Assembly: GCA_017538005.1 (NCBI GenBank)
Contig: JAFYJR010000048.1
Span: forward strand, 1 to 13,012
Length of the DNA: 13,012 nucleotides
Source: Clostridia bacterium
GTDB taxonomy: Bacteria; Bacillota; Clostridia; Oscillospirales; Acutalibacteraceae
Reading direction: 5' to 3'
Below, piece after piece: positions 1-7,736 of this stretch (the first letter of the stretch is position 1; each line of letters begins with the position of its first letter). The translations under genes and the position numbers were made by a program. The notes below the pieces were generated by a model. The model was not told the DNA's origin and did not search any database. It worked only from the letters and a program-made list of their open reading frames with translations.

Positions 1-294
1 GAGTACGGTATTGATACCAAGATAATCAAACTGAACAGGGTCTGGCCAATAGACGAGACAGCTGTCAAAGAGGCAATGAAATCCGATACTGTTCTCTTCT
101 TTGAGGAGGGAATCAAAGCCGGAGGAGCAGGCGAAGCCTTTGCCGCGATGCTTCTTGAGAAGAAATATGACGGTGATTTCTGTCACATTGCGATAGACAA
201 CACTTTCGTACATCATGCCACCATAAAGGCGCTTGAAGAGGAATTTGACCTCTCGCCGCAGAAGATTATTGACGAGGTTTTAAGGAGAGTATAG
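1..294 (+). CDS. dxs: 1-deoxy-D-xylulose-5-phosphate synthase, C-terminal end (5' part outside window)
   Basis: The first 97 codons of the window read open in frame 1 and form the last part of a transketolase C-terminal domain: a strand followed by LNRVWPID, a strand ending in FFEEG, then GGAGEAF and a helix. This is the pattern of the C-terminal domain of Dxs, which condenses pyruvate and glyceraldehyde 3-phosphate with thiamine diphosphate in the first step of the MEP isoprenoid pathway. The thiamine-binding domains lie upstream and cannot be seen, so another transketolase-like enzyme is possible from this fragment alone. The downstream neighbours tlyA, nadK, argR and recN are the usual partners of dxs in Clostridia and make the call much firmer. 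The stop codon is followed after one base by the TTG start of tlyA, so the two are very probably cotranscribed. Confidence 0.85.
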   Translation, partial: EYGIDTKIIKLNRVWPIDETAVKEAMKSDTVLFFEEGIKAGGAGEAFAAMLLEKKYDGDFCHIAIDNTFVHHATIKALEEEFDLSPQKIIDEVLRRV

Positions 295-295
295 G

Positions 296-1117
296 TTGAG
301 CGACAAGAAGAGGCTTGACATAGCGGTCTTTGAACAGGGACATACTGACAGCCGCGAGAAGGCGCGCGCTCTGATTATGGCCGGACAGGTATATGTAAAC
401 GGTCAGAAGGAACTGAAAGCGGGCGCCCAGGTAAAGCCCTATGATTCCATAGAAGTCCGCGGCAGCAAAATGCCTTATGTAAGCCGCGGCGGATACAAGC
501 TTGAGAAGGCTTTGCAGGTTTTCCCGATTAATCTCGAAGGTAAAACCTGTATGGATATCGGGGCATCCACCGGCGGCTTCACAGACTGTATGCTTCAGAA
601 CGGTGCGGCAAAAGTCTATGCTATAGATGTCGGATACGGACAGCTGGCCTGGAAACTCCGTTCTGATGACCGCGTAATCAATCTCGAGCGCACAAACTTC
701 AGAAACTGCACCCGCGCCGAAGTTCCGGATGAGATTGATTTTGCATCAGTCGATGTATCCTTTATCTCACTGAAAATCATTCTTCCGGTCATGCGCGAAC
801 TGCTGAAGAGCGGCGGACAGGCCGTCTGCCTCATAAAGCCGCAGTTCGAGGCCGGCCGTGAGAAGGTCGGAAAGAAAGGCGTTGTGCGAGAACTGTCGAC
901 GCACGAGGAAGTCTTGAACGATCTCACGGCCTTCGCCGTACAAAACGGATTTACTCTTTCGGGGCTGGACTTTTCTCCGATTAAAGGTCCGGAAGGCAAT
1001 ATCGAATACCTTATGTTTATCGAAAAATCAGACAATCCTGAAAACAGACTTGAATTCTCCGCGTCTTCACTTGCCGAGAAATCACATCTTGTTTTAAACA
1101 AGGAGGGAGAGAAATGA
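296..1117 (+). CDS. tlyA: TlyA family rRNA (cytidine-2'-O)-methyltransferase
   Basis: This 273-residue protein has the two-part build of the TlyA/YqxC family. An S4 RNA-binding domain covers about residues 5-60, and an FtsJ-like Rossmann methyltransferase domain covers about 61-245. The SAM-binding motif MDIGASTGGF is at 86-95. A K-D-K set typical of 2'-O-methyltransferases is visible as K68 (in GGYKLEKAL), D153 (in SVDVSFIS) and K181 (in LIKPQFE). Characterised TlyA proteins methylate cytidines of 16S and 23S rRNA and affect capreomycin sensitivity; the old name 'hemolysin' is misleading. The start is TTG, chosen because AAGGAG (282-287) lies 8 bases upstream inside the end of dxs and because the S4 domain needs these residues. 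The last four bases overlap the nadK start, which suggests coupled translation. The exact rRNA target cannot be read from the sequence. Confidence 0.93.
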   Translation: MSDKKRLDIAVFEQGHTDSREKARALIMAGQVYVNGQKELKAGAQVKPYDSIEVRGSKMPYVSRGGYKLEKALQVFPINLEGKTCMDIGASTGGFTDCMLQNGAAKVYAIDVGYGQLAWKLRSDDRVINLERTNFRNCTRAEVPDEIDFASVDVSFISLKIILPVMRELLKSGGQAVCLIKPQFEAGREKVGKKGVVRELSTHEEVLNDLTAFAVQNGFTLSGLDFSPIKGPEGNIEYLMFIEKSDNPENRLEFSASSLAEKSHLVLNKEGEK

Positions 1118-1971
1118 GAATAGCTCTTATGCCGAATCTCACCAGAGAGAAGGCATACGGTGTAACCATTGAAATATGCTCCTGGCTCGATAAATACGGT
1201 GCCGAATACGCTTGTCTTGATGATGCCTATGAAACATTTTCGGATATATCCAATATGAAACATATGGCTTTTTCCGAACTGATTTCCTGGTGTGATGTTG
1301 TCATCACCGTTGGCGGTGACGGATCGGTACTGAATGCAGGTAAACAGATTGTTGATTATAAGAAACCGATTCTCGCTATCAACGCAGGCCGTCTGGCTTT
1401 TATGGCGGGTCTCGAGAGCAATGAACTTGAACTCCTGAAAAATCTCATAGACGGCAACTACAGACTCGACAGGCGAATGCTCATTGATGTCAAAGTGAAA
1501 CGCGACGGAAAAACAATTATCGAAGACAGCTGCATCAACGATGTGGTTCTCGCGCGCGGACAGATGCTTAAGATTACCGACATCGATGTCGACTGCGACG
1601 GAAAGCGTTCAAGCACATACAGGGCGGACGGTGTCATTGTGGCGACGCCCACAGGCTCATCGGCGTATTCGCTTTCGGCGGGAGGACCGGTAATCAATCC
1701 GTCCATGGAAGCAATAGTGGTAACGCCGATCTGTCCTCAGACACTGTTCTCACGCTCAACCGTTTTCAGCGCCGAGAACAAGATAGAAATATACTGCGAC
1801 GAGAAATCCTCAAACACAGATCTTTATCTCTCGCTTGACGGCGGAGAATCGATAAATATAGGACTTTCAGACAGAATTGAAATAACGAAATCAGAAAAGA
1901 CGGCAGAGTTTATAAGAATCAAGAGTGACGCGTTCTTCGAGATTCTCAACAAGAAACTCCTGGACAAGTAA
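1114..1971 (+). CDS. nadK: NAD kinase (NAD+ to NADP+)
   Basis: The 285-residue product is a NAD kinase, which phosphorylates NAD+ to NADP+ in the cytoplasm with ATP or polyphosphate. The family signatures are present in order: GGDGS at 67-71 (phosphate binding and catalysis), an NAGRL-type segment at 90-94, CINDVVLARG at 140-149, which corresponds to the NE/D motif contacting NAD, and DGVIVATPTGSSAYSLSAGGP at about 172-192. Length fits the family. The usual G-x-L-G-F segment after the first loop reads GRLAF here, a conservative change of one glycine to alanine. The start overlaps the tlyA stop (ATGA), with AGGAGG at 1101-1106 placed 7 bases upstream. A position between tlyA and argR is a recurring clostridial arrangement. 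Confidence 0.96.
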   Translation: MRIALMPNLTREKAYGVTIEICSWLDKYGAEYACLDDAYETFSDISNMKHMAFSELISWCDVVITVGGDGSVLNAGKQIVDYKKPILAINAGRLAFMAGLESNELELLKNLIDGNYRLDRRMLIDVKVKRDGKTIIEDSCINDVVLARGQMLKITDIDVDCDGKRSSTYRADGVIVATPTGSSAYSLSAGGPVINPSMEAIVVTPICPQTLFSRSTVFSAENKIEIYCDEKSSNTDLYLSLDGGESINIGLSDRIEITKSEKTAEFIRIKSDAFFEILNKKLLDK

Positions 1972-1982
1972 AGGGGAACGAA

Positions 1983-2441
1983 ATGAATATCAGAAAACAG
2001 AGACAGGAAGCAATCCTTGAACTCATCAAGGAGGAGCCGATAAGCACTCAGGACGAGCTTATCTCCAAACTTCGCGACAAGAGTTTCGAAGTTACGCAGG
2101 CAACCATTTCAAGAGATATCAAAGAACTGAAACTCGTAAAGAAAATCGGAGCAAACGGCAAATCTGCCTATGCGGTGAGCGAAGCTGCCGCGGAGAGGCT
2201 TGCTCCGAAATACAATGCCATTTTCATAGAATCCATCATAAGCGCCGACTACGCGCTGAATACCTGTGTCGTAAAGACGCACACGGGTATGGCAAATGCC
2301 GCCTGCGCGGCGCTTGATGCCGCAGCGAACGACAGTGTCGTCGGCACCATTGCCGGTGACGACACGATTTTCGTTCTCTGCAGAACGGAGGCCGCCGCGG
2401 CGGAACTCTGCAGTAAAATCAACGGAGCTTTGAAGAAATAA
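1983..2441 (+). CDS. argR: Arginine repressor ArgR/AhrC
   Basis: This 152-residue protein matches the ArgR/AhrC family in length and layout. The N-terminal winged helix domain (about 1-70) contains the recognition helix TQATISRDIKEL at 38-49. The C-terminal domain (about 80-150) carries the arginine-binding and hexamer-forming signature GTIAGDDTIF at 121-130. With arginine bound, members of this family form hexamers that repress arginine biosynthesis genes and can activate catabolic ones. No arginine pathway gene is in the window, so its targets are elsewhere. I saw no obvious ARG box near the gene. It starts 11 bases after nadK with AAGGGG at 1971-1976, and its stop codon overlaps the recN start by one base. 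The argR-recN pair is conserved widely across Bacillota. Confidence 0.96.
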   Translation: MNIRKQRQEAILELIKEEPISTQDELISKLRDKSFEVTQATISRDIKELKLVKKIGANGKSAYAVSEAAAERLAPKYNAIFIESIISADYALNTCVVKTHTGMANAACAALDAAANDSVVGTIAGDDTIFVLCRTEAAAAELCSKINGALKK

Positions 2442-4111
2442 TGCTACAGGACCTCTGGATCAACAACATAGCCGTAATTGAATCTGCCGCCATAGCCTTT
2501 GGCGACGGACTCAATGTATTAAGCGGTGAGACGGGCGCCGGTAAATCCATAATAATCGACGCTCTCTCGGCTGTTCTGGGGGAGAGAACGTCAAAAGAAC
2601 TCATCCGTACCGGCACCGAAAAAGCGCAGGTCTCGGCTGTATTTATACAGACGGGAAAGAATGTCGATAAAATCCTGAACGAACTTGATATTCCGAAAAA
2701 TGATGACAATACATTGCTCGTCTCGAGAGTAATCTCTCTTGACGGCAGAAATTCATGCAAAATCAACGACTGTCCCGTGACCGTAACGACGCTGAAAACG
2801 CTCGGAAAAGAGCTGATAAGCATCCACGGACAGCATGACAGTCAGAATCTTTTAAACCCCGAGTGCCACTACAAGTATCTTGACGCGCTCGGAGATCACG
2901 AGGAACTTTTCCTTCAGTACTTAGACAGATATACCGCATATTCCGAACTCTACCGAAAGTTCAAAGCGCTCTCTCAGAATGAGGAAGAGAAACAGAAGCG
3001 CATAGAGTTCCTGCGGTTTGAAATAAACGAAATAGAAAGTGCCGGCGTACGCCCCGGAGAGTACGACGAACTCTGCGACAGGCGTGATCTTTACCGCAAC
3101 TCGGAAAAGGTCATAGGCGGTCTCAGAGACGCTCTGGCGTTGCTTTCTGACTCTGATGAGACCGACGGAATAGTCAACGCCATGTTCGAGGCCTCAAAAG
3201 CCGTTGAAAAGTCCGCCGCGCACTACGAACCCGCGTCAAAACTCGCTTCTTCGCTGCTTGACATAGCCTATGCTCTCGAAGAGAAGAAGAACGAGATAGA
3301 GCAGACGATATACGACTGCGAGTTTGATCCCGCGAAACTTGCCGAGGTTGAGGAAAGAATCAGTTTTCTTTTCAGACTCAAGGCAAAGTACGGTGAATCC
3401 GAATCGGACATTCTTGATTATCTGGCAAAGTCAAAGGACGAGCTTGATACATTGCTCAATATGAACATAAGCAAGGATGAGATTGAGTCACAGCTTGAGA
3501 AGGACAGGGAAGTGCTTCTGGATCTCGCGGCAAGGCTGACTTCTGCCAGAAAGCACGCGGCATCAGAGTTTGAGGTACGCATAAAGCACGAGCTCGCTTT
3601 CCTCGATATGCCGAATGTTGAGATAAGCACGAAATTTGAACGCTGCAAGCTGAATCCGACCGGCGCCGATGTCATTGAGTTTTTAATTTCGCCGAACCCC
3701 GGTGAAGCGTTGAAACCTCTGGCAAAAATAGCATCGGGAGGCGAACTGTCAAGAATCATGCTGGCAATTCAGAATGTTCTCTCGAGCAGGGACAATGTAG
3801 GTACCATGATATTTGATGAGATAGACACCGGTGTCTCAGGCAGCGCCGCGGAGAAGATTGCGAAATCTCTGAAAAATGTCTCAAAGAACCGTCAGGTTAT
3901 CTGTGTGACTCACAGCGCGCAGGTTGCTTCCTATGCCGACAGACATTTCCTCATAACAAAAGAGGTCAAGGAAGAAAAGACATATACACGCGTTGACCCG
4001 CTTGACAGACAGGGCAGGATAAACGAGGTTGCCCGCATCATAGGCGGCGTCAATGTAACGGAATTACAGATAAAGAGCGCTGAAGAGATGATCGACAGCG
4101 CGTCAGTATAA
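2441..4111 (+). CDS. recN: DNA repair protein RecN
   Basis: This 556-residue SMC-like ATPase acts early in repair of double-strand breaks. The N-terminal half of the ATPase head has Walker A GETGAGKS at 29-36. The middle (about 150-370) is rich in charged residues and long helices, as expected for the short RecN coiled coil. The C-terminal half of the head has the ABC-type signature SGGELSR at 432-438 and Walker B TMIFDEIDTG from 455, followed by a conserved H-loop region, VTHSAQVAS. Length is normal for RecN. The start ATG shares one base with the argR stop (TAATG) and has only a weak ribosome binding site, so translation is probably coupled to argR. I see no LexA-type operator in front of it, consistent with its place inside an operon. 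Confidence 0.97.
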   Translation: MLQDLWINNIAVIESAAIAFGDGLNVLSGETGAGKSIIIDALSAVLGERTSKELIRTGTEKAQVSAVFIQTGKNVDKILNELDIPKNDDNTLLVSRVISLDGRNSCKINDCPVTVTTLKTLGKELISIHGQHDSQNLLNPECHYKYLDALGDHEELFLQYLDRYTAYSELYRKFKALSQNEEEKQKRIEFLRFEINEIESAGVRPGEYDELCDRRDLYRNSEKVIGGLRDALALLSDSDETDGIVNAMFEASKAVEKSAAHYEPASKLASSLLDIAYALEEKKNEIEQTIYDCEFDPAKLAEVEERISFLFRLKAKYGESESDILDYLAKSKDELDTLLNMNISKDEIESQLEKDREVLLDLAARLTSARKHAASEFEVRIKHELAFLDMPNVEISTKFERCKLNPTGADVIEFLISPNPGEALKPLAKIASGGELSRIMLAIQNVLSSRDNVGTMIFDEIDTGVSGSAAEKIAKSLKNVSKNRQVICVTHSAQVASYADRHFLITKEVKEEKTYTRVDPLDRQGRINEVARIIGGVNVTELQIKSAEEMIDSASV

Positions 4112-4120
4112 GGAGAATTT

Positions 4121-5341
4121 ATGGGAATTTATGAAGAACTGGTCGCCCGCGGACTGATAGCGCAGGTGACAAACGAAGAAGAAATACGCACCATGATTAA
4201 CGCCGGTAAAGCAAAGTTTTACATAGGCTTTGACTGCACGGCCGACAGCCTCACCGCGGGTCATTTCATGGCGCTCACTCTTATGAAACGCCTTCAGCAG
4301 GCGGGAAATCAGCCTGTGGCTCTTATCGGCGGCGGTACGACAATGATCGGCGACCCTTCCGGCAGGACCGATATGCGTAAAATGCTGACAAAAGAGGACA
4401 TAGACCACAACGCCGAGTGTTTTAAGAGACAGATGGAGCGCTTTATAGAATTCGGCGAAGGCAAGGCAATGATGGTAAATAATGCCGACTGGCTGCTTGA
4501 CCTCAACTATGTTGAACTCCTGCGTGAAGTAGGTGCCTGCTTCTCGGTAAACAATATGCTGAGAGCGGAATGTTACAAACAGCGCATGGAAAAGGGACTC
4601 TCGTTCCTTGAGTTTAACTATATGATTATGCAGTCATACGACTTCTATCATCTTTTCAAGACCTATGGCGTAAACATGCAGTTCGGCGGAGATGACCAGT
4701 GGTCAAATATGCTCGGCGGCACCGAACTCATCAGAAGAAAACTCGGCAAGGACGCGCATTGCATGACAATCACGCTTCTTACCGACTCACAGGGCAAGAA
4801 GATGGGAAAGACTGCAGGCAACGCCGTCTGGCTTGATCCGGCAAAGACTTCTCCGTACGACTTCTACCAGTACTGGAGAAATGTTGAGGATGACGATGTA
4901 ATGAAGTGCATCCGCATGCTCACATTCCTTCCGCTTTCACAGATAGATGAAATGGAAAAGTGGGAAGGCTTACAACTCAATGAAGCAAAAGAGATTCTCG
5001 CTTACGAACTCACCAATATGGTCCACGGAAAAGAGGAGGCGGACAAGGCGCAGGCTACTGCCCGTGCGCTCTTCTCAGGCGCCGGTGACCTTGAAAACAT
5101 GCCAAGCACGACGCTCGACGCGGCGGATCTTCAGGACGGCAGCATAGGCCTGCTGACCATCCTCGTCAAAGCCGGTCTCGCTCCTTCAAACGGTGAGGCC
5201 CGCCGTCTCGTACAGCAGGGCGGCGTCTCTGTCGACGATGTAAAAGTCACCGATCCGCAGACAAGATATGACGAAGCCGCACTCAAAAACGGCATCGTTG
5301 TAAAGAAAGGTAAGAAGGTATTCCATAAGGTTACTCTCTGA
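4121..5341 (+). CDS. tyrS: Tyrosyl-tRNA synthetase
   Basis: This 406-residue class I synthetase charges tRNA-Tyr with tyrosine. The catalytic Rossmann domain has GFDCTADSLTAGH at 36-48, the position of the HIGH motif, and the second signature KMGKT at 227-231. The tyrosine pocket segment NYMIMQSYDFYHLF and the downstream MQFGGDDQWSN are also present. An S4-like tRNA-binding domain forms the C-terminus (about 340-406), as in the common bacterial TyrS form. One oddity is that the HIGH motif reads TAGH, so the first histidine, at position 45, is threonine. The gene starts 9 bases after recN, with AAGGAG (4110-4115) overlapping the recN stop. Many Bacillota tyrS genes carry a T-box leader, but there is no room for one here, so any tyrosine control would have to act elsewhere. 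Confidence 0.97.
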   Translation: MGIYEELVARGLIAQVTNEEEIRTMINAGKAKFYIGFDCTADSLTAGHFMALTLMKRLQQAGNQPVALIGGGTTMIGDPSGRTDMRKMLTKEDIDHNAECFKRQMERFIEFGEGKAMMVNNADWLLDLNYVELLREVGACFSVNNMLRAECYKQRMEKGLSFLEFNYMIMQSYDFYHLFKTYGVNMQFGGDDQWSNMLGGTELIRRKLGKDAHCMTITLLTDSQGKKMGKTAGNAVWLDPAKTSPYDFYQYWRNVEDDDVMKCIRMLTFLPLSQIDEMEKWEGLQLNEAKEILAYELTNMVHGKEEADKAQATARALFSGAGDLENMPSTTLDAADLQDGSIGLLTILVKAGLAPSNGEARRLVQQGGVSVDDVKVTDPQTRYDEAALKNGIVVKKGKKVFHKVTL

Positions 5342-5349
5342 GGTGTTTT

Positions 5350-6717
5350 ATGAAAAAACTCTCTCTGTCATTTATTCTCGCGCTTGTCATATGCGCCTTT
5401 CTGGCAGTTCCTGCCTTTGCGGCTGAGTTTACCGCAACCGTAAACGGCGCTGAAAACACAAAACTCGCTTCAAACGATTCGTTTCTCTACAAAACGGATC
5501 TCAAAGCGGGTTCTGTTGTCGAGATTAAATCACAGACTGAGATAAGCAAAATATATGTTGTCTGGTACAAGGTGCCGGGCGAGTGGACCTTAAATGACAC
5601 TCAGACAATAAACGACGGTTTTCTCCAGGAACTCATAACATTGGAACAGCCTTCAACGACGGTGAAGATGACCATTAAGGATGCATCCGCTTGTTGCTAT
5701 ATCAGAGTTTTCGGCGCTGATGAAAAGTTACCGGACAATGTAATTGCCTGGGAAGCGCCGCAGGAAAATGTCGATGTACTGGTATTTTCGACTCATGCCG
5801 ACGATGAAACTCTGTTCCTCGGCGGTGCCATAGCCGATATTCTCGGCCATTATCCCGACGCGAGAATTCAGCTTGTATATATGACAAATCATATCGCGCT
5901 TGAACCTTTCCGTGAGAACGAACGACTTGAAGCGCTGAAAACTTACAAACTGAAGACATACCCGATAGTCGGTTTTACGGCTGACGCCTATGCCATGGAT
6001 ACTCTGGAAGCCGGTCTTGCCGTGTGTGATTATGACAGGATACTTGCGGATTTCGTTGATATAATCAACAAATATAAGCCGCAGGTCATAATCACACAGG
6101 ATTTCAACGGCGAGTACGGTCACGCCCAGCATATCGTCATGACAAAGGCCGTGACCGAGGCGGTCGAGAAATGCGCCGCTGACGGCACCTGGGATGTACC
6201 CAAGACCTATGTACATCTGTACAAGGACAGCGGCGCCATAGAGCTCGACCTCCGACAGCCGCTTGACTTCTACGGCGGCAAGACGGCTCTTGATGTCGAG
6301 AAGGAAGCCTACTTAAAACATGAGTCACAGCAGCGCTGGTGGTTCTATGTTTCAGATGACTATAAGTACAGCTGTGATGAATTCGGTCTGTGGAGGACTG
6401 CATTGCCCGCGGATACAGGCAATGACATGATGGAGAACATCAAACTCTACAAGGTACAGGAAGAGGAAGAGGCGGCGAGAAAAGCTGCTGAAGAGGCAGA
6501 AAAGACCACAGCGAAAAAGAGTCATGCAGATAAAGATCAGAACAGGAGCCCCGAAAGAGGACAGGTCCTGCTGAAGATTCTCATAGCCGTAGCTTCAGTT
6601 GCCGCAGTGCTGATTATCGCGGTAGTGGCTCTCCGTATCTACAACAGGAGACGCTATGCCAGAAGACGCAGAAGAGGTTACTCTCCGAAGCACGGACAGG
6701 GCGGCAGAAAGAATTGA
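5350..6717 (+). CDS. Secreted, membrane-anchored PIG-L family deacetylase
   Basis: The 455-residue protein carries the PIG-L/LmbE fold of zinc-dependent N-acetylglucosamine-type deacetylases. The zinc motif reads HADDE at 149-153 (normally HPDDE), and the second metal region GEYGHAQH is at 254-261. H149, D152 and a histidine at 258 or 261 are the likely ligands. The N-terminus is a signal peptide (K2-K3, hydrophobic core, VPAFA just before residue 25). Residues 26-135 are rich in predicted strands and resemble no domain I can name. After the enzyme comes a Glu/Ala/Lys-rich linker (about 369-395), one membrane helix (406-430) and a strongly basic tail. The enzyme should therefore sit outside the cell, anchored at its C-terminus. 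The substrate is unknown; a cell envelope sugar is a reasonable guess. A Shine-Dalgarno-like GAGGTG overlaps the tyrS stop, 8 bases separate the genes, and cotranscription with tyrS is likely. Confidence 0.85.
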   Translation: MKKLSLSFILALVICAFLAVPAFAAEFTATVNGAENTKLASNDSFLYKTDLKAGSVVEIKSQTEISKIYVVWYKVPGEWTLNDTQTINDGFLQELITLEQPSTTVKMTIKDASACCYIRVFGADEKLPDNVIAWEAPQENVDVLVFSTHADDETLFLGGAIADILGHYPDARIQLVYMTNHIALEPFRENERLEALKTYKLKTYPIVGFTADAYAMDTLEAGLAVCDYDRILADFVDIINKYKPQVIITQDFNGEYGHAQHIVMTKAVTEAVEKCAADGTWDVPKTYVHLYKDSGAIELDLRQPLDFYGGKTALDVEKEAYLKHESQQRWWFYVSDDYKYSCDEFGLWRTALPADTGNDMMENIKLYKVQEEEEAARKAAEEAEKTTAKKSHADKDQNRSPERGQVLLKILIAVASVAAVLIIAVVALRIYNRRRYARRRRRGYSPKHGQGGRKN

Positions 6718-6742
6718 CAAAGAAGCAGATTTAAAAGATAAT
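6714..6742 (+). promoter_or_regulatory. Promoter of the rubrerythrin gene
   Basis: A perfect -35 box TTGACA (6714-6719) is followed by a 17-base spacer and the -10 box GATAAT (6737-6742), one mismatch from consensus. Transcription would begin near 6749 and give a leader of about 28 bases. The -35 box includes the TGA stop codon of the upstream deacetylase gene. No PerR-type inverted repeat could be made out with confidence. Confidence 0.8.
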
Positions 6743-6776
6743 AAAAGAGTAATATTTCACATGGGAGGTAAAAAAC

Positions 6777-7367
6777 ATGAAGAAATTTGTATGCACAGTA
6801 TGCGGCTACATCTACGAAGGCGAGGCACTTCCGGATGGTTTCACATGTCCGGTTTGCCACGTAGGCGCAGACAAATTCAAGGAAGTAGTCGGCGAGATGA
6901 AACTCGCTGCAGAGCATGAGTACGGCATCTATGCCAAGACAGTAAAGAACAACCCCGACATCTCCGAAGAGGATAAGAAGTACATCTTCGATCAGCTTAT
7001 GGCTAACTTCAAAGGCGAGTGCTCAGAGGTCGGTATGTATCTCTGCATGGCCCGTATCGCTCACAGAGAGGGTTATCCCGAAGTAGGTCTCTACTGGGAA
7101 AAGGCAGCTTACGAAGAGGCAGAGCATGCCGCTAAGTTTGCTGAACTTCTCGGCGAGGATCTCGAGCCCAACATGAAGGCCACAACAAAGGACAATCTCG
7201 CATGGCGTGTAGACTGCGAGTACGGCGCTACACAGGGCAAGTTCGACCTTGCTTCCTGCGCCAAGAAGAACGGCCTTGACGCCATCCATGACACAGTTCA
7301 CGAGATGGCCCGCGACGAGGCCCGTCACGGCAAGGCTCTCGAAGGTCTCCTCAAGAGATACTTCTGA
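6777..7367 (+). CDS. rbr: Rubrerythrin with N-terminal rubredoxin domain (reverse rubrerythrin)
   Basis: The 196-residue protein is a non-heme iron peroxidase that reduces hydrogen peroxide, and in some relatives oxygen, in the cytoplasm of anaerobes. Its domain order is reversed relative to classical rubrerythrin. The rubredoxin Fe(Cys)4 domain is first (C6, C9, C24, C27, with the typical CGYIYEG and PVCHVGAD segments), followed by the four-helix diiron domain (about 45-196). Diiron ligand candidates are the glutamates around 81-84 (FKGECSE), EEAEH at 113-117 and the late helix HEMARDEARH at 175-184. This order is known from clostridial 'reverse' rubrerythrins. The codon choice is biased to TAC, ATC, AAG and GGC, suggesting high expression, and GGGAGG (6763-6768) lies 8 bases before the ATG. 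It has its own promoter and terminator, so it is a stand-alone unit, probably for oxidative stress defence. Confidence 0.95.
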   Translation: MKKFVCTVCGYIYEGEALPDGFTCPVCHVGADKFKEVVGEMKLAAEHEYGIYAKTVKNNPDISEEDKKYIFDQLMANFKGECSEVGMYLCMARIAHREGYPEVGLYWEKAAYEEAEHAAKFAELLGEDLEPNMKATTKDNLAWRVDCEYGATQGKFDLASCAKKNGLDAIHDTVHEMARDEARHGKALEGLLKRYF

Positions 7368-7376
7368 TTGCAACAA

Positions 7377-7406
7377 AAAAAGGACGGCTGAAAAGCCGTC
7401 CTTTTT
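7377..7406. terminator. Bidirectional intrinsic terminator shared by convergent genes
   Basis: A perfect 13-bp stem (7377-7389 with 7394-7406) closes on a GAAA tetraloop (7390-7393). The GC core is GGACGGCT/AGCCGTCC, flanked by A and T runs. On the + strand the T run follows 10 bases after the rubrerythrin stop. On the - strand the A run becomes a T run just after the zinc-ribbon gene, which stops at 7416. The hairpin thus serves both genes. Confidence 0.93.
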
Positions 7407-7415
7407 ATTATGTCG

Positions 7416-7703
7416 TTATTTGAGTTCACGAATGAAGGTGATGTTTTTCTCGTTTACCATAGTGAAGTTGTTTGACTTCGATTTCGTGGCGCGTTTTGAA
7501 ATGTCTTTATTGACAGAGAAGAGGGACTGACACTCGGGGCATATCGCGAAGAGATCAGTGTTGATGTTTACAAGAGAAACATTAAAAACGCCGATGCCGT
7601 TTGTGGCCTTCAGCAGGTTCATATATACGGATTTGCCGCATTTCGGGCATGTGATGGCTTCAGTGTTGCCGAATTCCTGAATTTTATCTGCAGAAAGATG
7701 CAT
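7416..7703 (-). CDS. Small double-CxxC zinc-ribbon protein of unknown function
   Basis: I do not recognise this 95-residue protein beyond its fold class. It has two cysteine pairs, CPKC at 19-22 and CPEC at 55-58, about 32 residues apart, the classic layout of a zinc ribbon. Between them is a hydrophobic, strand-rich stretch (VFNVSLVNI), and after them a basic segment (SKRATKSKSNN). There is no signal peptide or membrane helix, so it is probably cytoplasmic. Zinc ribbons of this type often bind nucleic acid or other proteins, but no function can be assigned. The start at 7703 is preferred over an in-frame ATG at 7709: GGGAG (complement of 7711-7715) lies 7 bases before 7703 but only one base before 7709. 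It is the only - strand gene in the window, is divergent to the ion transporter and convergent with rubrerythrin. Its own promoter and terminator support it being real. Confidence 0.8.
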   Translation of the reverse strand: MHLSADKIQEFGNTEAITCPKCGKSVYMNLLKATNGIGVFNVSLVNINTDLFAICPECQSLFSVNKDISKRATKSKSNNFTMVNEKNITFIRELK

Positions 7704-7736
7704 AATCATTCTCCCAAAAGAATTATTGTTTTTATT

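Noticed and set aside
616..1263. 215-codon open frame on the - strand across tlyA and nadK
   Set aside because: It is antisense to two well-supported genes with clear catalytic motifs, has no ribosome binding site I can see, and its translation is low in recognisable structure.
4109..4123. Possible T-box leader in front of tyrS
   Set aside because: Only 9 bases separate recN from tyrS and no T-box or terminator is present.
6731..6757. A/T-rich stretch resembling a PerR box before the rubrerythrin gene
   Set aside because: The two halves do not form a convincing inverted repeat; the similarity is explained by low-complexity A/T sequence and the -10 box.
6656..6919. 87-codon + strand frame bridging the deacetylase end and the rubrerythrin start
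   Set aside because: It runs out of frame through the rubredoxin domain and across the rubrerythrin promoter, with no homology signal.
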